Positions 22,345 to 35,109 of a stretch of 64,000 bases of DNA are shown one piece after another. The notes below the pieces were generated by a model. It was not told the DNA's origin and did no database searches. It worked only from the letters and a program-made list of their open reading frames with translations. The position numbers and the translations under genes are program-made. Source of the DNA: Cavia porcellus (lineage: Eukaryota; Chordata; Mammalia; Rodentia; Caviidae); assembly GCF_034190915.1 (NCBI RefSeq), contig NW_026947485.1, positions 134,184,337 through 134,248,336 of the forward strand, read 5' to 3'. How positions within the stretch are numbered: position 1 is the first letter of the stretch; each line of letters starts with the position of its first letter.

Positions 22345-25300
22345 GATTATGGACAGTAGAGATAGGAGATTCATGTGAAACCAGAGGGTGGCAAAGAGAG
22401 AAGTTGGCGCCTCCTTGGTTTTGTATTTCAAGTAGGGATCAAATTGATCTTATCTTCTCATACCATAATATGCCATAGAACACTTGATACATACTGTTCT
22501 TTTGACACTTTTCTGGTTTAGAGTGTTCTATAATGATGTAGGAGGAAGTAACTGGAGAAAACTACGTGAAGTTTGTATACATAGGATCTCTTGCACTATG
22601 TTTTTTATTATACTTATTTCAAATTTTTTTTAAATCTGCAAAAAGCTGAATTGTGTGAAGAGACTGAGAAGCAAGACCAGTAGAATAGCTATAGGGTTTA
22701 GTCTAGAAAAATGAAAATCTAAAGGAATAAGAGTAAACGTCAAGTCTGTGTTATTTGTTGTGTAATGCTTTATAAGTTCAAAGAGTTCAAGAATTATTAT
22801 TTACCTCACTGAAGAAATAACTATGAAAAGGAAATCCAAACTACATTTAAGCATTTTCAGCAAAACAATTGGGAAGTTTTCAGAGATCACAAGTGATCAT
22901 AATTAGAAGAGATGAGCAATATTAAAATTATCACAAATTTTAAAGTTGGAGATTTTATAAACATAGAATTTCAAGAATGCGTAAAGGAAACAGGAGACAG
23001 TATAATGGGATAATAGATAAATTTTAAAGTAGATCATTTATAATTTTATGAAATGATTTTCTAATATTCTTTAAACCAATGGAAATTTATTTTCTAAAAT
23101 TTGATGGGAAAATACTTATAATTGCTTTTCACTTTTTTCTGTTTTAAGCTCTATAATGTGGAACTACATCTATATTATCTATTTTCTTTACTCACACTCT
23201 AAGATTTCAAATGGAAGTGAAATTCAAATAAAAATGAGATATTTACCATATCTTAGCATTCTTATAACTCTTGTGTAGACACAAAATATCCATAAATATT
23301 TTCAGTTTTTTTATTGCACTGAATATTACAAACATACCTACAATAAATAAAAAAGAATTTATTTATTAGTCCTTGTATTAATGTGGTTATCAATATGCTA
23401 TTAGAAAAACGTGCCAATACATAGTATAAGAACTTCCAGTTACCGCTGCTGTGGCATTCAAGGATTGTTTTTAAAATTTGAGGAACTTATAAAGATGATC
23501 ATAGAAGCAAACAGGAAAAACAAATGGCCCACAGCAAGTTCACACACAAGGAACCACAAACGGATTCTAAACATGCAAAAAATAATATAAAGTCTTACTA
23601 GTAACCAAATAAAGTGAGCCAAAGGAATGATGTGATAACATTTGTTACCTGTGTATGAGCAAAGAAAAAATCAGTGAGCTTTGGTTTTACCCAAGCTAGA
23701 ATCTGACAGTTATACAGAATTCCAGGTGAGGAAATTTAATATTTAGGGATCCAGAGCACTTGTGCTAGCACAAGGCAGTTTCCAGCACCTTCTCCATGAG
23801 ATTCATGATTAGGAATTCTATCACGATTGGTCAGGGTTACTTTAATTAGGGTTAACCTAATGTGCTTACAGAGAAAATGAAGGGATGGAGGAAAATTGCA
23901 GTGGTAAATTAGAGCCCAGTCTTGAAGCAGGGTGGAAGAAAGAAGAACTGATGCTGAGGCCCGAACTGAAACTGGAACTGATTAAGCCCTCGTACTTCTG
24001 GCATGGTTTTCTTCCACTCAAAACAGTGTACCCACCAGTACTGCTCAAGCATAGCCCATCTCATGAAGAACAGATTCATTTTAGGACAGAGAGATCCTAT
24101 CTATTGCTCTCTGTGTCTCCCATCAATTATTCTGTGAGGCACTGTATCTTATCGTTTGACGACCACTGCTGAGGGAATCTATCACACTGCAGACGTGGCT
24201 AGGAGAGCGAAATCAATGAATTTTGACTTAAGGTCTTTTGCCAGAAACTTTTTCTTTATAAGGACATACTAGCACATAGATCATCTCATTCTAAAAATTG
24301 CTGCAACATAGACAGTGTTTCAAATAGCAGATACTGAAGCATGCAATTTATGCCAAACACTGAATTTCAGATGTTACTGGTAGTGACTAGTTCTCTAGCA
24401 TACTATCATAGGCTTATCAATAAATTATTCATGACATAGGACTAAACAAGAGAGGGAGGTGGAGCATGTTTGTGGCCTAGTAGCTCCCACACTAGCTAAG
24501 GTGTCCACGTAAGAGGTAGTAATCCCTGGTTGTGTTATGGTGCTTATAAAAGGCACTCTGATGAAGAAAGAGGGAAGGAGTTGCAGGTGTCAGCACTCAG
24601 GAAACTGCAAACAGTGTGGCGACATCTACTGCTTAGAGGTGTATGAGGGAACTGAGTTCAGACCTTGGACTCGAAAGCCAATACCAGTTTTACTATGGTG
24701 AAACTTACTTTAAGTCAGAGCTACACAGCTTTTTCTGCTGGAACTGCATTATACCAGGAAGTTGATCCCCAGATTCTCCTCCCATTTGTGGCAGCAGAGC
24801 AGAGAAAAAGAATCCATCCATGGGGAACCTGGACACAAAAGCTTTCATAGTTCTTGGTGCTGGAGCTCAGTGTTAGGTGACAAGCTGAGACCCAATACTA
24901 GGTAGAAACCCAAGATCCTCTATGCTGTGTCCACAAATGGAATCTTGAGGTCTTCCCTGGCATCCAGAAAACTCCTGCATGCTATGGGATGGATCTGAGT
25001 TTTGGCCTGCATTTTTGCTAGGCTTGGAATGTGTGTGCTCTTCTTCCTGATGCCGTGGAGGTTTCTTAGCCATGGGACTCAGTTGTAAATCAGTTATGAC
25101 AGCTTTCGTAGCCAAGGAACCACATTATCCTGAGTGTGGGCAGCACAGATGTCTCCAAGCCAGAGCGCTCAGAAGAAGCCTCTAGACCAACGTTGACACT
25201 GGACAAAGCTCTGTATTCCAGTGAAAGGGACTCATGTTTTTAACCTGTATTACCATCATCTACTCTATGGCTTTAGTTTCATGTCTGAGACTGTCTAGAA

Positions 25301-25900
25301 CTTTGTATAACCCAGATTAGTGTCAGCCTTGTAAGACTTCATTTGCTGAGCATATGTCAAATAGCCTAGGACTTTTCCTTAAAACCTAATGCAATGTTGA
25401 ACAGAACCTAGTGGTCTCAATCTCCAGTTAGAGACAGCACTTCTGGAATACCCTTGGCCCTAGAGAAGACATGCAACCTTGGTCTATTAGATTTCTACTG
25501 TGTCCAGCATCAATTGTGTCTAGTTGAAGCGATCTTTGGCCATGAGGATATCTCTATAAAAGGCAGCCACAGCAGTGTGGGTCTTGGTCTCTCCCTAATA
25601 ATGTGCTGGTCATGGTTGGCTGTGGGTTTAGAAAGTGACTTGGTTTGCAGGATTGCTGGCCACAGGCTCAGCACAGGAGCCTGAGATTGTTCCCTCCATT
25701 GCAAGGCAATAATACCATAGTGTGGGCTGTAGGTCAGTAATTGTTGAGGAGCCATCTGAGCCTACATATCCCCATAGGAAAAATGTGAGGAATGGAGTAC
25801 CCATTTTAAGTACTCCCTTGGTTCTTACTGCCCAATACATCTGCTATAGATTTCAGACAGACCTGAAACACCATCTACTGCTGAAACAGAGACAGCATTC
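22345..25900. other. Unassigned; 24440-25900 possibly an old L1 5' region
   Basis: 22.3-24.4 kb is AT-rich with nothing recognised. 24.44-25.9 kb is richer in GC and sits directly 5' of a sense L1 relic, so it may be a diverged L1 5' UTR; I cannot confirm that. Open frames here (95 codons at 23885-24172, 61-81 codons elsewhere) have no domains. Confidence 0.35.
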
Positions 25901-26234
25901 CATAGTGGACTTGTAGAAAATCTGGATTTAGGACAACATTAAACCTGTGAAAAAACAAGACTGATATAGAATGTGAGGAAATAAGCTGCTAATTTAGAAT
26001 TTCTGAAAAAAACAGACACAAACACAGCTGGATCCTGTTACTTCATAGATAACATAAAACCTCTATTCTTAGGGGATGTTATACCTTAAAAATGAAGACC
26101 AAACTGTTATCTCCTCAACTAATAGTCAAAAGAAGTCGTCAGAAACAGTAAGGGTAATATCCAGCATGGGAAAACCAGTAGATCTAGATTTTATTAATTA
26201 TTTAATTTATTCATTTATTTGCTAGGTTTGTTTG

Positions 26235-26302
26235 TATGTTTGGAGTACCAGGGATCAAACGCATGTAAGTACTGTACTACTGAGCTACACTCCTAGCCCA
26301 GA
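26235..26302 (-). mobile_element. ID-type SINE inside the L1 relic
   Basis: The reversed body 'gtaccagggatcaaacgcat' ... 'gagctacactcctagccc' follows the ID consensus. A TTTA-rich stretch at its left is the reversed tail. Confidence 0.75.
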
Positions 26303-26714
26303 TAGAGAATTTAAAACTATTTTGTTTAAAGAAGTCAATGAGCTTCTAGAAATACAAACGTAGGCTTTAGTACTGAGTCACAGAACTTTGATACATAATC
26401 AGAAGTAACTTTTAACAAATCAAACAAGTAGATATTCTTTTTATTATCATATGAAACATTGCCCAGGACAGATAACAGTCTCAGTGAATTTATAATAATT
26501 TGCATGGAATCACATAGAGTATCTTTTTCAACCATAATGCAATGAAACTAGAAACAAAAATACAAGACAAACTTTAGACTATAAAAATGCACTAAAATTA
26601 AACAATTTACTTTTGGACAACCAATGGGTAGAGGTACACATTAAGAAGCAATTTTAAAAAAAATTGAAACAGTTGAAAAAAGAGATGCAATGTAACAATA
26701 CCTATGGGATACAG

Positions 26715-27119
26715 TGTTGGGGCGAAGGGCTCTGTACCTGGGGTATCTAGGACTAGGCCACTGCCTCTCATGAGTTTGGCAGACCCGTGAGAAGTGTGCA
26801 CAGCTCAGGGAGCTGATATGCAAAGTGACTTGGCCTTCCCCCAAAATAACACAGGCACCTCCCTTTCCTTCCCTGAGTAACCACCGAGAGGCATGCTGTT
26901 CTGCTGAAGGTTAGATATTCTTCTTGTCCCAGATTCTACCACCCCTTTAAACTCTCTGTGGACTTTTTCATATGTGATTACATAAATAAATGTGCTGTAG
27001 GTGCCAGGCAGTTCCTTTGTATATCAGCAGAAGGTTCCACCTGATCTCAGATTTCACTGGTTTTCTTCATCCCTCACTGACCTCTCCCTGAAGTTTCCGG
27101 AGCTGCACTGAATATAGCA
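26715..27119 (+). mobile_element. Solo class II-type LTR with 6-bp target duplication
   Basis: It begins TGTTGGGGCGAAGG and ends ...AATATAGCA, so TG...CA termini, 405 bp. ATACAG flanks both sides (26709-26714 and 27120-27125); 6 bp is the usual duplication for class II (ERVK) proviruses. Removing the LTR and one ATACAG rejoins a continuous L1 ORF2 segment that corresponds to 32455-32490, which confirms both borders. An AATAAA lies near 26984. No internal proviral sequence is present, so it arose by LTR-LTR recombination. Confidence 0.85.
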
Positions 27120-27184
27120 ATACAGTCAAAGGAATAGCAAGAGGAAGAACAGAGCATAAACTCTTATCTAAAGCAAAAACGAAA

Positions 27185-27186
<2 letters not shown>

Positions 27187-27282
<96 letters not shown>
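27187..27282 (+). repeat. (GA)n microsatellite
   Basis: About 95 bp of GA dinucleotides with two 'gaca' interruptions. All purine on one strand except the two cytosines, inside the L1 relic. Confidence 0.97.
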
Positions 27283-27283
<1 letters not shown>

Positions 27284-27814
27284 TCTCAAATAAGCAACCT
27301 CTCACTGCATCTCAAGGAACTAGAAAAACAAGAACAAATCAAATCTGAAATTAGTTTATGTATAAAATAATAAAAGTTGCAACACAAATAAGTTTCACTA
27401 AGATAATACAGAAATCTATGAAACAACGAGTTGGTTCTTTGAAAGAAAAAAAGGCAAATTCTTAGGAAAAAAGAAAGAGAAGACATAAAACCAGAGATGG
27501 GAAAGGAGACATTATCTGATAATGCAAAACGTCAAACATGTCCCCAACAAAATTAATGTCATAAAAGAAATAGAAAAGCTCCTGGGCACATATTCTTACA
27601 GAAAGTAAATCCCAAGTAATATGAAACTTGAGCACACCAATAATGGGTAATGAAATTGAACCTGTTACTTGTAAGTTTCTCACCAAAGAGAAGATTACTG
27701 TCAAAACCTTATTCATAGCTAGCTTTTACCAAATGAAGAATTCATACCAATTCTAGAGAAGTTAAGAAAAAAGAAAGTGTAAAAGAAATGAAGAGAGAGA
27801 GGGTGGGAGAGAGA

Positions 27815-27905
27815 AGAAAGAAAGAAAGAAAGAAAGAAAGAAGTAAAGAAAGAAAGGAAGAAAGAAGAAAGAAAGGGAGAAAGGAAGAAGGGAAGGAAGA
27901 AGAAA
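27815..27905 (+). repeat. (GAAA)n / GGAA purine tract
   Basis: A run of GAAA units passing into GGAAGAA variants, almost all purine over about 90 bp, inside the same L1 relic. Confidence 0.93.
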
Positions 27906-28589
27906 ATATTTTTCCAAACACATTCTACTAGGCCAAAACTACCCTGATGCCCAAATTTGACAACACAATGCACACACAAAACTGTAAGCCAATGTCCTTG
28001 ACGAACATGGAAGTAAAATTCTTCAGTAAAACCCCAGGATACTGAATCCAACAGCATATTAAAATGTTAAAATGAATATATTGATGGTCAGGTGGGATTC
28101 ATCTCAGTGATGCAAGGATCGTTCACAACACGCAAATCTAAAAATGGAGTAGAAAATGCAATTGAGTTGCTGAAATCTAATGAAAAGTCTGTAGTGACCG
28201 AGTAGTTGCTTCTCAGAGAAAAATTTTTTAAAAAAGTTGATGTGCAATCTACTTCTCAACTCATGTGGTTAGCAGAGGCGAGAGGGAGAATTTTAATATG
28301 AGGGTAAATCAGTGGCAGCATTAGGCACATTTAAAAAAGTGAATGCTCTTCTCAGTTACAGTGTCAGAAAACAAAGTGCTGATTGAACTATATAAGAAAT
28401 TTATATGTATACATTATTTTGCTAATTTAAATGTTGTTATGTTTTTTCAGTGATAAAAATTCATATAAGAAAGATTTAAAACATTTAGAAAGATATCACA
28501 TTCTAGTGAAATTCATCATTAAGATATTTCTAACTATAGTCAAACGAGAGTTGTAATAACCTCTCCCTGAGTATAAACAACATATTTTT

Positions 28590-28680
28590 TTTGCTTTTAT
28601 TGCTGCTTTGTTTTAACTGGTTTTAGGATCTTGTGCATATGAAGCAAGCACTGGATCCACTAAGCTACACCTCATCCACC
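28590..28680 (-). mobile_element. Diverged ID-type SINE
   Basis: The reversed consensus is visible in 'aggatcttgtgcatatgaag', 'caagcactggatcc' and 'actaagctacacctcatcc', with several mutations. Confidence 0.55.
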
Positions 28681-28689
28681 AACTACTGT

Positions 28690-29300
28690 TTAGTGCATTT
28701 ATTTCTTTTAAGTTGACAAAAATACAAATGTACTTACTACTACAATGTGAGTTTAAAAAAATATACTGTATAATTACCAATTCAAGCTCCTAATGCCCAC
28801 TACCTTTAGATAGCTACAGATGGGCCTTACTTGACATATTTATTTATTTATTTATTTTGTGGTGAGAACACTTAAATTTAGTCCTCAGCAATTTTGAAGA
28901 GTGCAAAATATTATTTTTAAGTATCATTACTTTCTTGTACAATAGCTCTCTTGAAATTTTCCTCCAATTTAGCTGAAATTTCACACTCATGAATCCCTCT
29001 CTCTGTACCCCCTAACCTTACACACTCCCAACCCTATGTAATCAGTAGTCTACTCTCTGATTTTTTATTTGTTGCTGTGGTTGTGGGTATTATTAATCAT
29101 GGAATCCACAGATGAGTGAAATCATGGCTTACTTGTTTTTCATTGCCTGTCTTATTTCACTTAGTATAATTATTCTCTGGGTTCTTCCAGGTTGCTGTGA
29201 ATGTCAGATTTCTTTCTAATTTTAAAGCTGAATAGTATTCATCTATGATTTTCCTTCTTTGGTTTCCTCAGTAGCTGGTATTATGAACACCTGATACAAA
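28690..29300 (-). mobile_element. Old antisense L1 3'-end relic
   Basis: Segments such as 'ttgtacaatagctctcttga', 'cttatttcacttagtataat', 'gggttcttccaggttgctg' and 'agctgaatagtattc' follow the reversed order of ancient mammalian L1 3' ends. Strongly diverged. A TTTA run lies at about 28838-28857. Confidence 0.6.
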
Positions 29301-29971
29301 AAAAAAAAAAAGTATATTTTGACCTTTCCATTTAATTGGTATATTTTATTGTATTTGCCTATTGTGAAGGTATGTGCTTCACTGGCTGTCACAGGATCAT
29401 GAAATAGAGAACAATTTTAGGCTGTAAACACAATACACGATTGTGTAGTGAAATTTGCATCACCAAAGTGTTAAGAGAACTTTCACGGTTCTCTGGAAAA
29501 CCATGCTCACAGAGAATGTAGAAGCCGTAACTGAAGAAAATGGGCCCGTCCAAGATTAATAGGGGAAAGGGCAGGTTAGCATGCAAGAGAAATTCTCCAT
29601 AGTCTGCCCTTTAATGTTTGTGTTAACTTCTTTATTTGATTTTTTGCACATTTATAGGCTATTTTAAAAGTAGATTATTAGAAATATGATTAGGAAAACA
29701 AGGCTTAAGATGTTTGGCAAGTTTGAAAACAGTAGTTAAGATAAAATGAAAAACATTGTGATGACTAGAAAAATTCAAATTCACAAAAGCAAATAAAATC
29801 ATGTTTTAGAATTAAAGATGACTAAGGAAAAATATTTAAAAACAAAATAATGAGGAAATAAATTTTAAAAGAATTATTAAAATATGGAAAAGAAAATATT
29901 TAGAAGAAATACATTTAGAACTGATATCTGTAATAAAATATTTAACTTTAAAAGACCTAAAATTGACTGTC

Positions 29972-30485
29972 CCTGGAGCCCAACCTGTTTGGAACCCTCG
30001 CACCGTCGGGGAGCAATGGAACAGTTGGGCAGGTCTGGGGCACCTACTTCCGCCTCCCCGTGTGTCTGGAGGACTGTGGATTTCTGAGCAAGCAGGGGGC
30101 ATCATCAGTTCCAGAGGCCCAGCATCCAGGGGTAAATGCCCTCCGCACTCTCCCCCAAGCCCAGTTTGTTCAGGACCCTCGAGCCCTCTGGGTGAAATAA
30201 ACAAGCTAAGTGGGTTGGAGGTGCCTACATCCGCCTCCCCATTCCAGCTGTGCTTGGAGAACTGTGGAGTTATAAGCAAGCAGGCAGATGCCCAATGTTC
30301 CTGGAGCCCAGCTTGTTTGGGAAAGTGGATTTCAAAGCAAGTGGGCGAATGCCAGGGGTTCCAGGTTCCCAGTGGCCTGGGGGAACTGGGTGGCAGAGTC
30401 CCAGGAGCTGCAAACATAGAAGCAGATTTCCAAAAGACCCTGAGGAAGCTTTCGAATAACACTTCAAACACAGAAATATAGGAAA
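29972..30485 (+). repeat. L1 5' UTR with 2-3 tandem monomers
   Basis: 'cctggagcccaacctgtttg' at 29972 recurs as 'ccccaagcccagtttgttc' at 30154 and 'cctggagcccagcttgtttg' at 30300. Each is followed by a related 'gtggattt...agcaag' block, giving units of about 180 and 146 bp plus a diverged third. Rodent L1 promoters are built this way, and monomers act as promoter units there. A frame stays open through the whole 5' UTR on the plus strand (29963-30481, 172 codons). Confidence 0.75.
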
Positions 30486-31530
30486 ATGACAAAACGAAAG
30501 ACCAAATTACAACCTCAAACCTCCAGCCCATCTCAAGAAACCCTGGGGGTGATGTATATAGAAGAAAATATATGTCATACACCTCAAAAAATGAACATAA
30601 TAGCAACTGAAATAAATAAGCAACTCCAGGAAGTTTTAAAGGAATTCAAACTAGAAATAATCCTCCAGGCAAAAGAAGAAATGATAAAAGAAATGAAAGA
30701 GATGCTGAACATATCTAAAGAAAACACAGTTAAAAAATTGGAGGAACTAAACAAAAAGAATCCCTAGAAGAGCAATACAAGAAACAAACAGAATATATAA
30801 AGCAGATGCACAGAGATATACAGGAAATCAAAAATTCCACTGAAAGCTGTAAAAATTGCCTCAATGAAAGTGAAGATAGAATTTCAGACCTTGAAGACAG
30901 GATTGCAGCTAGTGAACAGGAAAGGAAAGATCTTTTAAAAATAACAAAGAACCAGGAAATAGCAATTCAATAGCTACAAGATGACACAAAGAAAATCAAT
31001 ATAAGATTGATAGGGATTAATGAAAAAGAAGGGGACAACATAAAGGATGTCAAGAGGATATTTAGAGAAGAAATAGCTGAAAATTTCCCAAGCATGACAT
31101 CAGAAACCGACATCAGGTTCAGTGAAGCATATAGAACTTCAAATAGTCAAAACCAAAATAAAACTACACCCAGGCATATAATAATAACCATTCCAGAAAT
31201 CCAACCCAAGGATACATTATTAAAAGCTGTCAGAGAGAGAAGACAGAACACTTATAAAGGGAAACCTATCAGAATCACAGCAGACTTCTCAGCATAAACA
31301 ATAAAGTCAAGAAGAGCATGGAGTGAAGTATTCCAGATCCTAAAGCAAAATGATTTCCAACCTAGACTGATGTACCCTGAAAAACTATCATTCAAAATCA
31401 ATGGTGAAATAAGATAGTTCCATGCCAAAAACAGCTGAAAAACTTCATGATCACCAAGGCAACCCTGCAAAAAATATTGAAAGACAGTTTAGATACACAA
31501 AGGAAAAAACCACTAAGCAAAGCAGATAAT
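30486..31530 (+). pseudogene. L1 ORF1 (RNA-binding chaperone), broken
   Basis: ORF1 protein would bind L1 RNA and form cytoplasmic ribonucleoprotein particles. The ATG at 30486 directly follows the 5' UTR. Codons 1-93 are open (coiled-coil-rich, many K/E/L), then a TAG at 30765-30767. The rest of the coiled coil and the start of the RNA-recognition domain (30770-31006) carry further stops. A second open piece at 31007-31297 is in another frame and ends in the conserved 'KGKPIRITADFSA' segment of the C-terminal domain. After its stop, recognisable sequence continues to about 31530. At least one frameshift and several nonsense changes, so no full protein can be made. Confidence 0.85.
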
Positions 31531-31579
31531 TAAACAGAACAGAAAGATAAAAATGAAACAGTAGAAAGATCACATGTCA

Positions 31580-31777
31580 GCAATAAACCAGCATATAACA
31601 GTTATAACCATTAATGTAAATGGTCTCAATGCACCAATTAAAAGAAACAGACTGGCAGAATGGATCAAGAAACAAAATCCAACCATATACTGTTTGTAGG
31701 AAACTCATCTAACCCAGACGGATACTCACAGACTGAAAGTCAAAGGATGGAAAACAATACTTCACACAACAGGAATC

Positions 31778-31813
<36 letters not shown>

Positions 31814-34800
31814 CAGGAGTAGCCATTCTGTTTGCAGACAATGTGAACTTTAAACCACCAATTATCAGAAAAGACAAAGAAGGTCACTACATACTGGTTA
31901 GGGGAAAACTCAAAGAGGAAGAGATAAAAATCTTAAATATATGTGCACCAATTTCCAGAGCACTCAGTTATATAAAACAAGCATTAACAGAAATGAAAAA
32001 TCAAATTATCAGTAACACAATTGTAACAGGAGACCTTAACACACCATTGACACCAAGGGACAGATCAACCAGACAGAAAATAGGCAAAGAAATAACAGAA
32101 CTGAATCACACTTGTGAACAAATGGACTTGATAGACATATAGAGAGTGTTCTGCCCAACATCAGAATACACATTCTTCTCAGCAGTACATGAGTCATTCT
32201 CTAAAATAGACCATATATTAGCTCACAGAACATATTTAAGTAAATTCAAAAACAGTTGAAATCATCCCTTGCATGTTATTGGATCATAGCACTTTGAAAT
32301 TAGAAATTAATGATAAAAGATACTTCAAAAATTCCACAAACATGGAAACTGAATTACACACTCTTGAGCAATCAGTGGGTCACAGGGGAAATTTAAGAAG
32401 ACATTAAACAATACCTAAAAGAAAATGAAAATATAGATACAACTTACTGGAATCTGTGGGATGCAGTGAAAGCCGTCCTCAGAGGAAAATTTATTGCACT
32501 GAGTCCCCACATCAGGAAAACAGAATGAATACAAATAAAGAACCTGATGCTACACCTCAAACAGCTAGAAAAAGAAGAGCAAGTCAAGCCCAAAGCCAAA
32601 AGAAGAGAGGAAATTATAAAAATCAGAGCAGAAATCAATGCAATAGAGACTAAGAAAACAATCCAAAGAATCAACGAATCAAAGAGTTGGTTCTTTGAGA
32701 GAATAAATAAAATTGATAAGCCCCTAGCCAACCTCATTAAAAAAGGGAATAAAAACCTCAAATCTATGCAATGAGAAATGAAAAAAGTGAAATCACTACA
32801 GATGCTATAGAAATGCAGAAGATCATCAACACCTATTTCGAAAACTTCTACTCTCAAAGGTTACATAACACAGAAGAAATAGATTCCTAGAAACACATGA
32901 AGTACCAAAGCTAGATCAAGAGGATTTAAAACTGCTGAATAACCCAAACTCTATTAATGAGATTGAAAGGTAATTAAGTCCTTACCTACAAAGAAGAGCC
33001 CAGGCCCAGATGGATTCACTGCAGAATTCTACAAGAAACACAAAGAAGACCTAATGCCAACACTCCTCAAACTATTCAATGAAATTGAAAGGGAAGTAAT
33101 CCTTCCTGAACCATTCCTGGAAGCAAATAGTACTCTATTACCAAAACCTGAGAAACATCCAACTGAAAAAGAGAACTATAGACCAATCTCCCTAATGAAC
33201 ACAGATGCAAAAAATCCTCAATGATAAAAGGTCAAAAATTGAAGGCCTTTAATTTAAAATCAGGCCCAAGACAGGGATGTGGTTTGTCACCCCTCCTATT
33301 GAATGTAGTACTATTAAAACTAGCCAAAGCAGTTAGACAAGAGAGAGAAACAAAATGGGCAAAGATAGGAAAAGAAGAAGTTAAATTATAATTGTTTGCA
33401 GATGACATGATACTCCACATAGAAGACCCCCTAAACTACATTGAAAGACTCTTAGATATAATAAATAAATTCAGTAATGTAACTGGATACAAAATCAATA
33501 CTCAGAAATCAATAGCATTCCTATACACTAAGAACAAAATCACCCAGAGAGAAATAAGACAAGCCACAGTCTTCACACTAGCAACCAAAAAAAATGAAAT
33601 ATTTAGGAATTACTCTTATGAAAGAAGTGAAAGACCTATATAGGGAAAATTATAATACACTGAAATAAGAAATTGAAGATGATCTCAGAAAATGGAAAGA
33701 CATCCCTTGCTCATGGATAGGAAGAATAAACATTGTGAAAATGGCTATTCTCCCAAAACCCTTATACAGATTCAATGCAATTCCAATAAAAATACCATCA
33801 ACATACCTCACAGATCTAGAGAAATCACTCCTAAAATTCATCGGGAGTGAGAAGAGACCTAGAATAGCAAAGACAATTCTAAGCAACAAAGGCAAGTCAG
33901 GAGGCATCACAATCCCTGACTTGAAGTTATACTACAAAGCAACCATAGTAAAACCAACATGGTACTGGAATAAAAACAGAGCTGAAGATCAATGGAATAG
34001 ATTAGAAGATACAACCACAACTACAAACACACTCAACCACCTGATCTTTGATAAAGGGGCCAAGCAGGTTCACTGGAAGAATGACAGTCTCTTTAGTAAA
34101 TGGTGTTGGAAAAACTGGCTCTCCATTTGCCCAAAACTAAAACTAGACACATGCCTATCACCATGTACTAAACTAAAATCTAAATGGATCAAAGATCTGA
34201 ATATTAAAACAGAAACACTAAATCTATTGCAAATTGGGTAGAAAACTTGAAGACATAGGGGTAGGTAGAGAATTCATGAACAGGACTCAATCCACATGGG
34301 AAATGCCTCCCAGAATCAATAACTGGGACCACCTCTTATTAAAAAATTTCTGCATGTCAAAAATATCTCCAGCGTAGTGAAATGAAAACCCACAAACTGG
34401 GAAAAGATCTTAATGAACTCCTCCTCAGACAAGGGACTTTTATCTAAAACATATAAAGAATTAAAAAAACTCAAACCCCCAAAATTCAAAGATCCAATCC
34501 AACAATGGGCATCTGAGATGAATACACAATTCTCAGATGAAGAAATTACAAATGGAAAATAAATACATGAACACATGTTCATCATCATTAGTCATTAGAG
34601 AAATGCAAATTAAAATCACACAGAGATTCCATCTAACTCCTGAAAGAATGGCCAGGATCAAGAAAACCAACAACAAATGCTGGAGAAGCTGTGGGGAAAA
34701 AGGAACTCTCCTGCACTGTTGTTGGTGGGAGTGTAGACTAGTGCAATCATTTTGGAGGTCAGTCTGGAGATTTCTCAAAAAGCTGCGATTGGAAGTCCCA

Positions 34801-35050
34801 TTTGTTCTAGCTATTCCACTTCTGGGCATATTCGTAGAAGAACTAAAAGCATCATACCACAGTGATATATGCACATATTCTGTTAATAGTAATTTGTAAT
34901 TGCCAGATCTTGGAAACAACCCAAGTGTCCATCAAATGAGGAATGGATAAAAATGTTGTGGTATTTTTATATAATGGAGTACTACACAGCTATAAAGAAG
35001 GATCACGTTGAGATATTCATAAATAAATGGGCACAACTTGAGACCACACT
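31580..35050 (+). pseudogene. L1 ORF2 (endonuclease/reverse transcriptase), broken
   Basis: ORF2 would nick target DNA and copy L1 RNA at the nick. Visible in order: endonuclease N-terminus at about 31580; the rest of the endonuclease at 31813-32142 and beyond, with 'VTGDLNTP'; its end near 32200 ('SKIDHILAHR'-type); reverse transcriptase including '[10 protein letters not shown]' near 33270 and the 'FADD' active-site motif at 33395-33406; a post-RT region at 33735-34241; and the cysteine-bearing C-terminal segment at 34660-34830. Open pieces fall in all three frames. A 34-base A run (31779-31812) sits in the endonuclease and changes frame. Near 33220-33235 the sequence jumps from the 'NTDAK' region to the '[10 protein letters not shown]' region. 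I estimate 250-300 bases are lost, with the first catalytic aspartate block of the polymerase. Confidence 0.88.
31779..31812 (+). repeat. 34-base A run within ORF2
   Basis: A pure A tract inside the endonuclease-coding region. The reading frames before and after it differ, so its expansion is a frame-breaking event. Confidence 0.95.
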
Positions 35051-35109
35051 CCTAAGTGAAATAAATCAAACTCACACCTGTGAATACCAAATAGTTTCCC
35101 TAGTGTAAG

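Larger units (their letters stand above)
25900..28210 (+). mobile_element. Old sense L1 relic, interrupted several times
   Basis: ORF2-type segments appear in order: 'caaccatgggta'-like at about 26620, 'tgggatacag' at 26705 continuing after an LTR with 'tcaaaggaatagcaagagg', 'gagttggttctttgaaag' near 27430, and 'caggtgggattcatctcag' near 28090. The same order occurs in the L1 at 32300-33200. The copy is broken by a SINE, a solo LTR and two microsatellites, and has many stops. The part before 26.3 kb looks like ORF1-region sequence but is less certain. Confidence 0.7.

Noticed and set aside
27719..28057. 112-codon minus frame rich in F, L and S
   Set aside because: Mainly the reverse translation of the purine microsatellite in the L1 relic.
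30486..31297. Functional L1 ORF1
   Set aside because: In-frame stop at 30765 and a frame change before 31007 rule out an intact protein.
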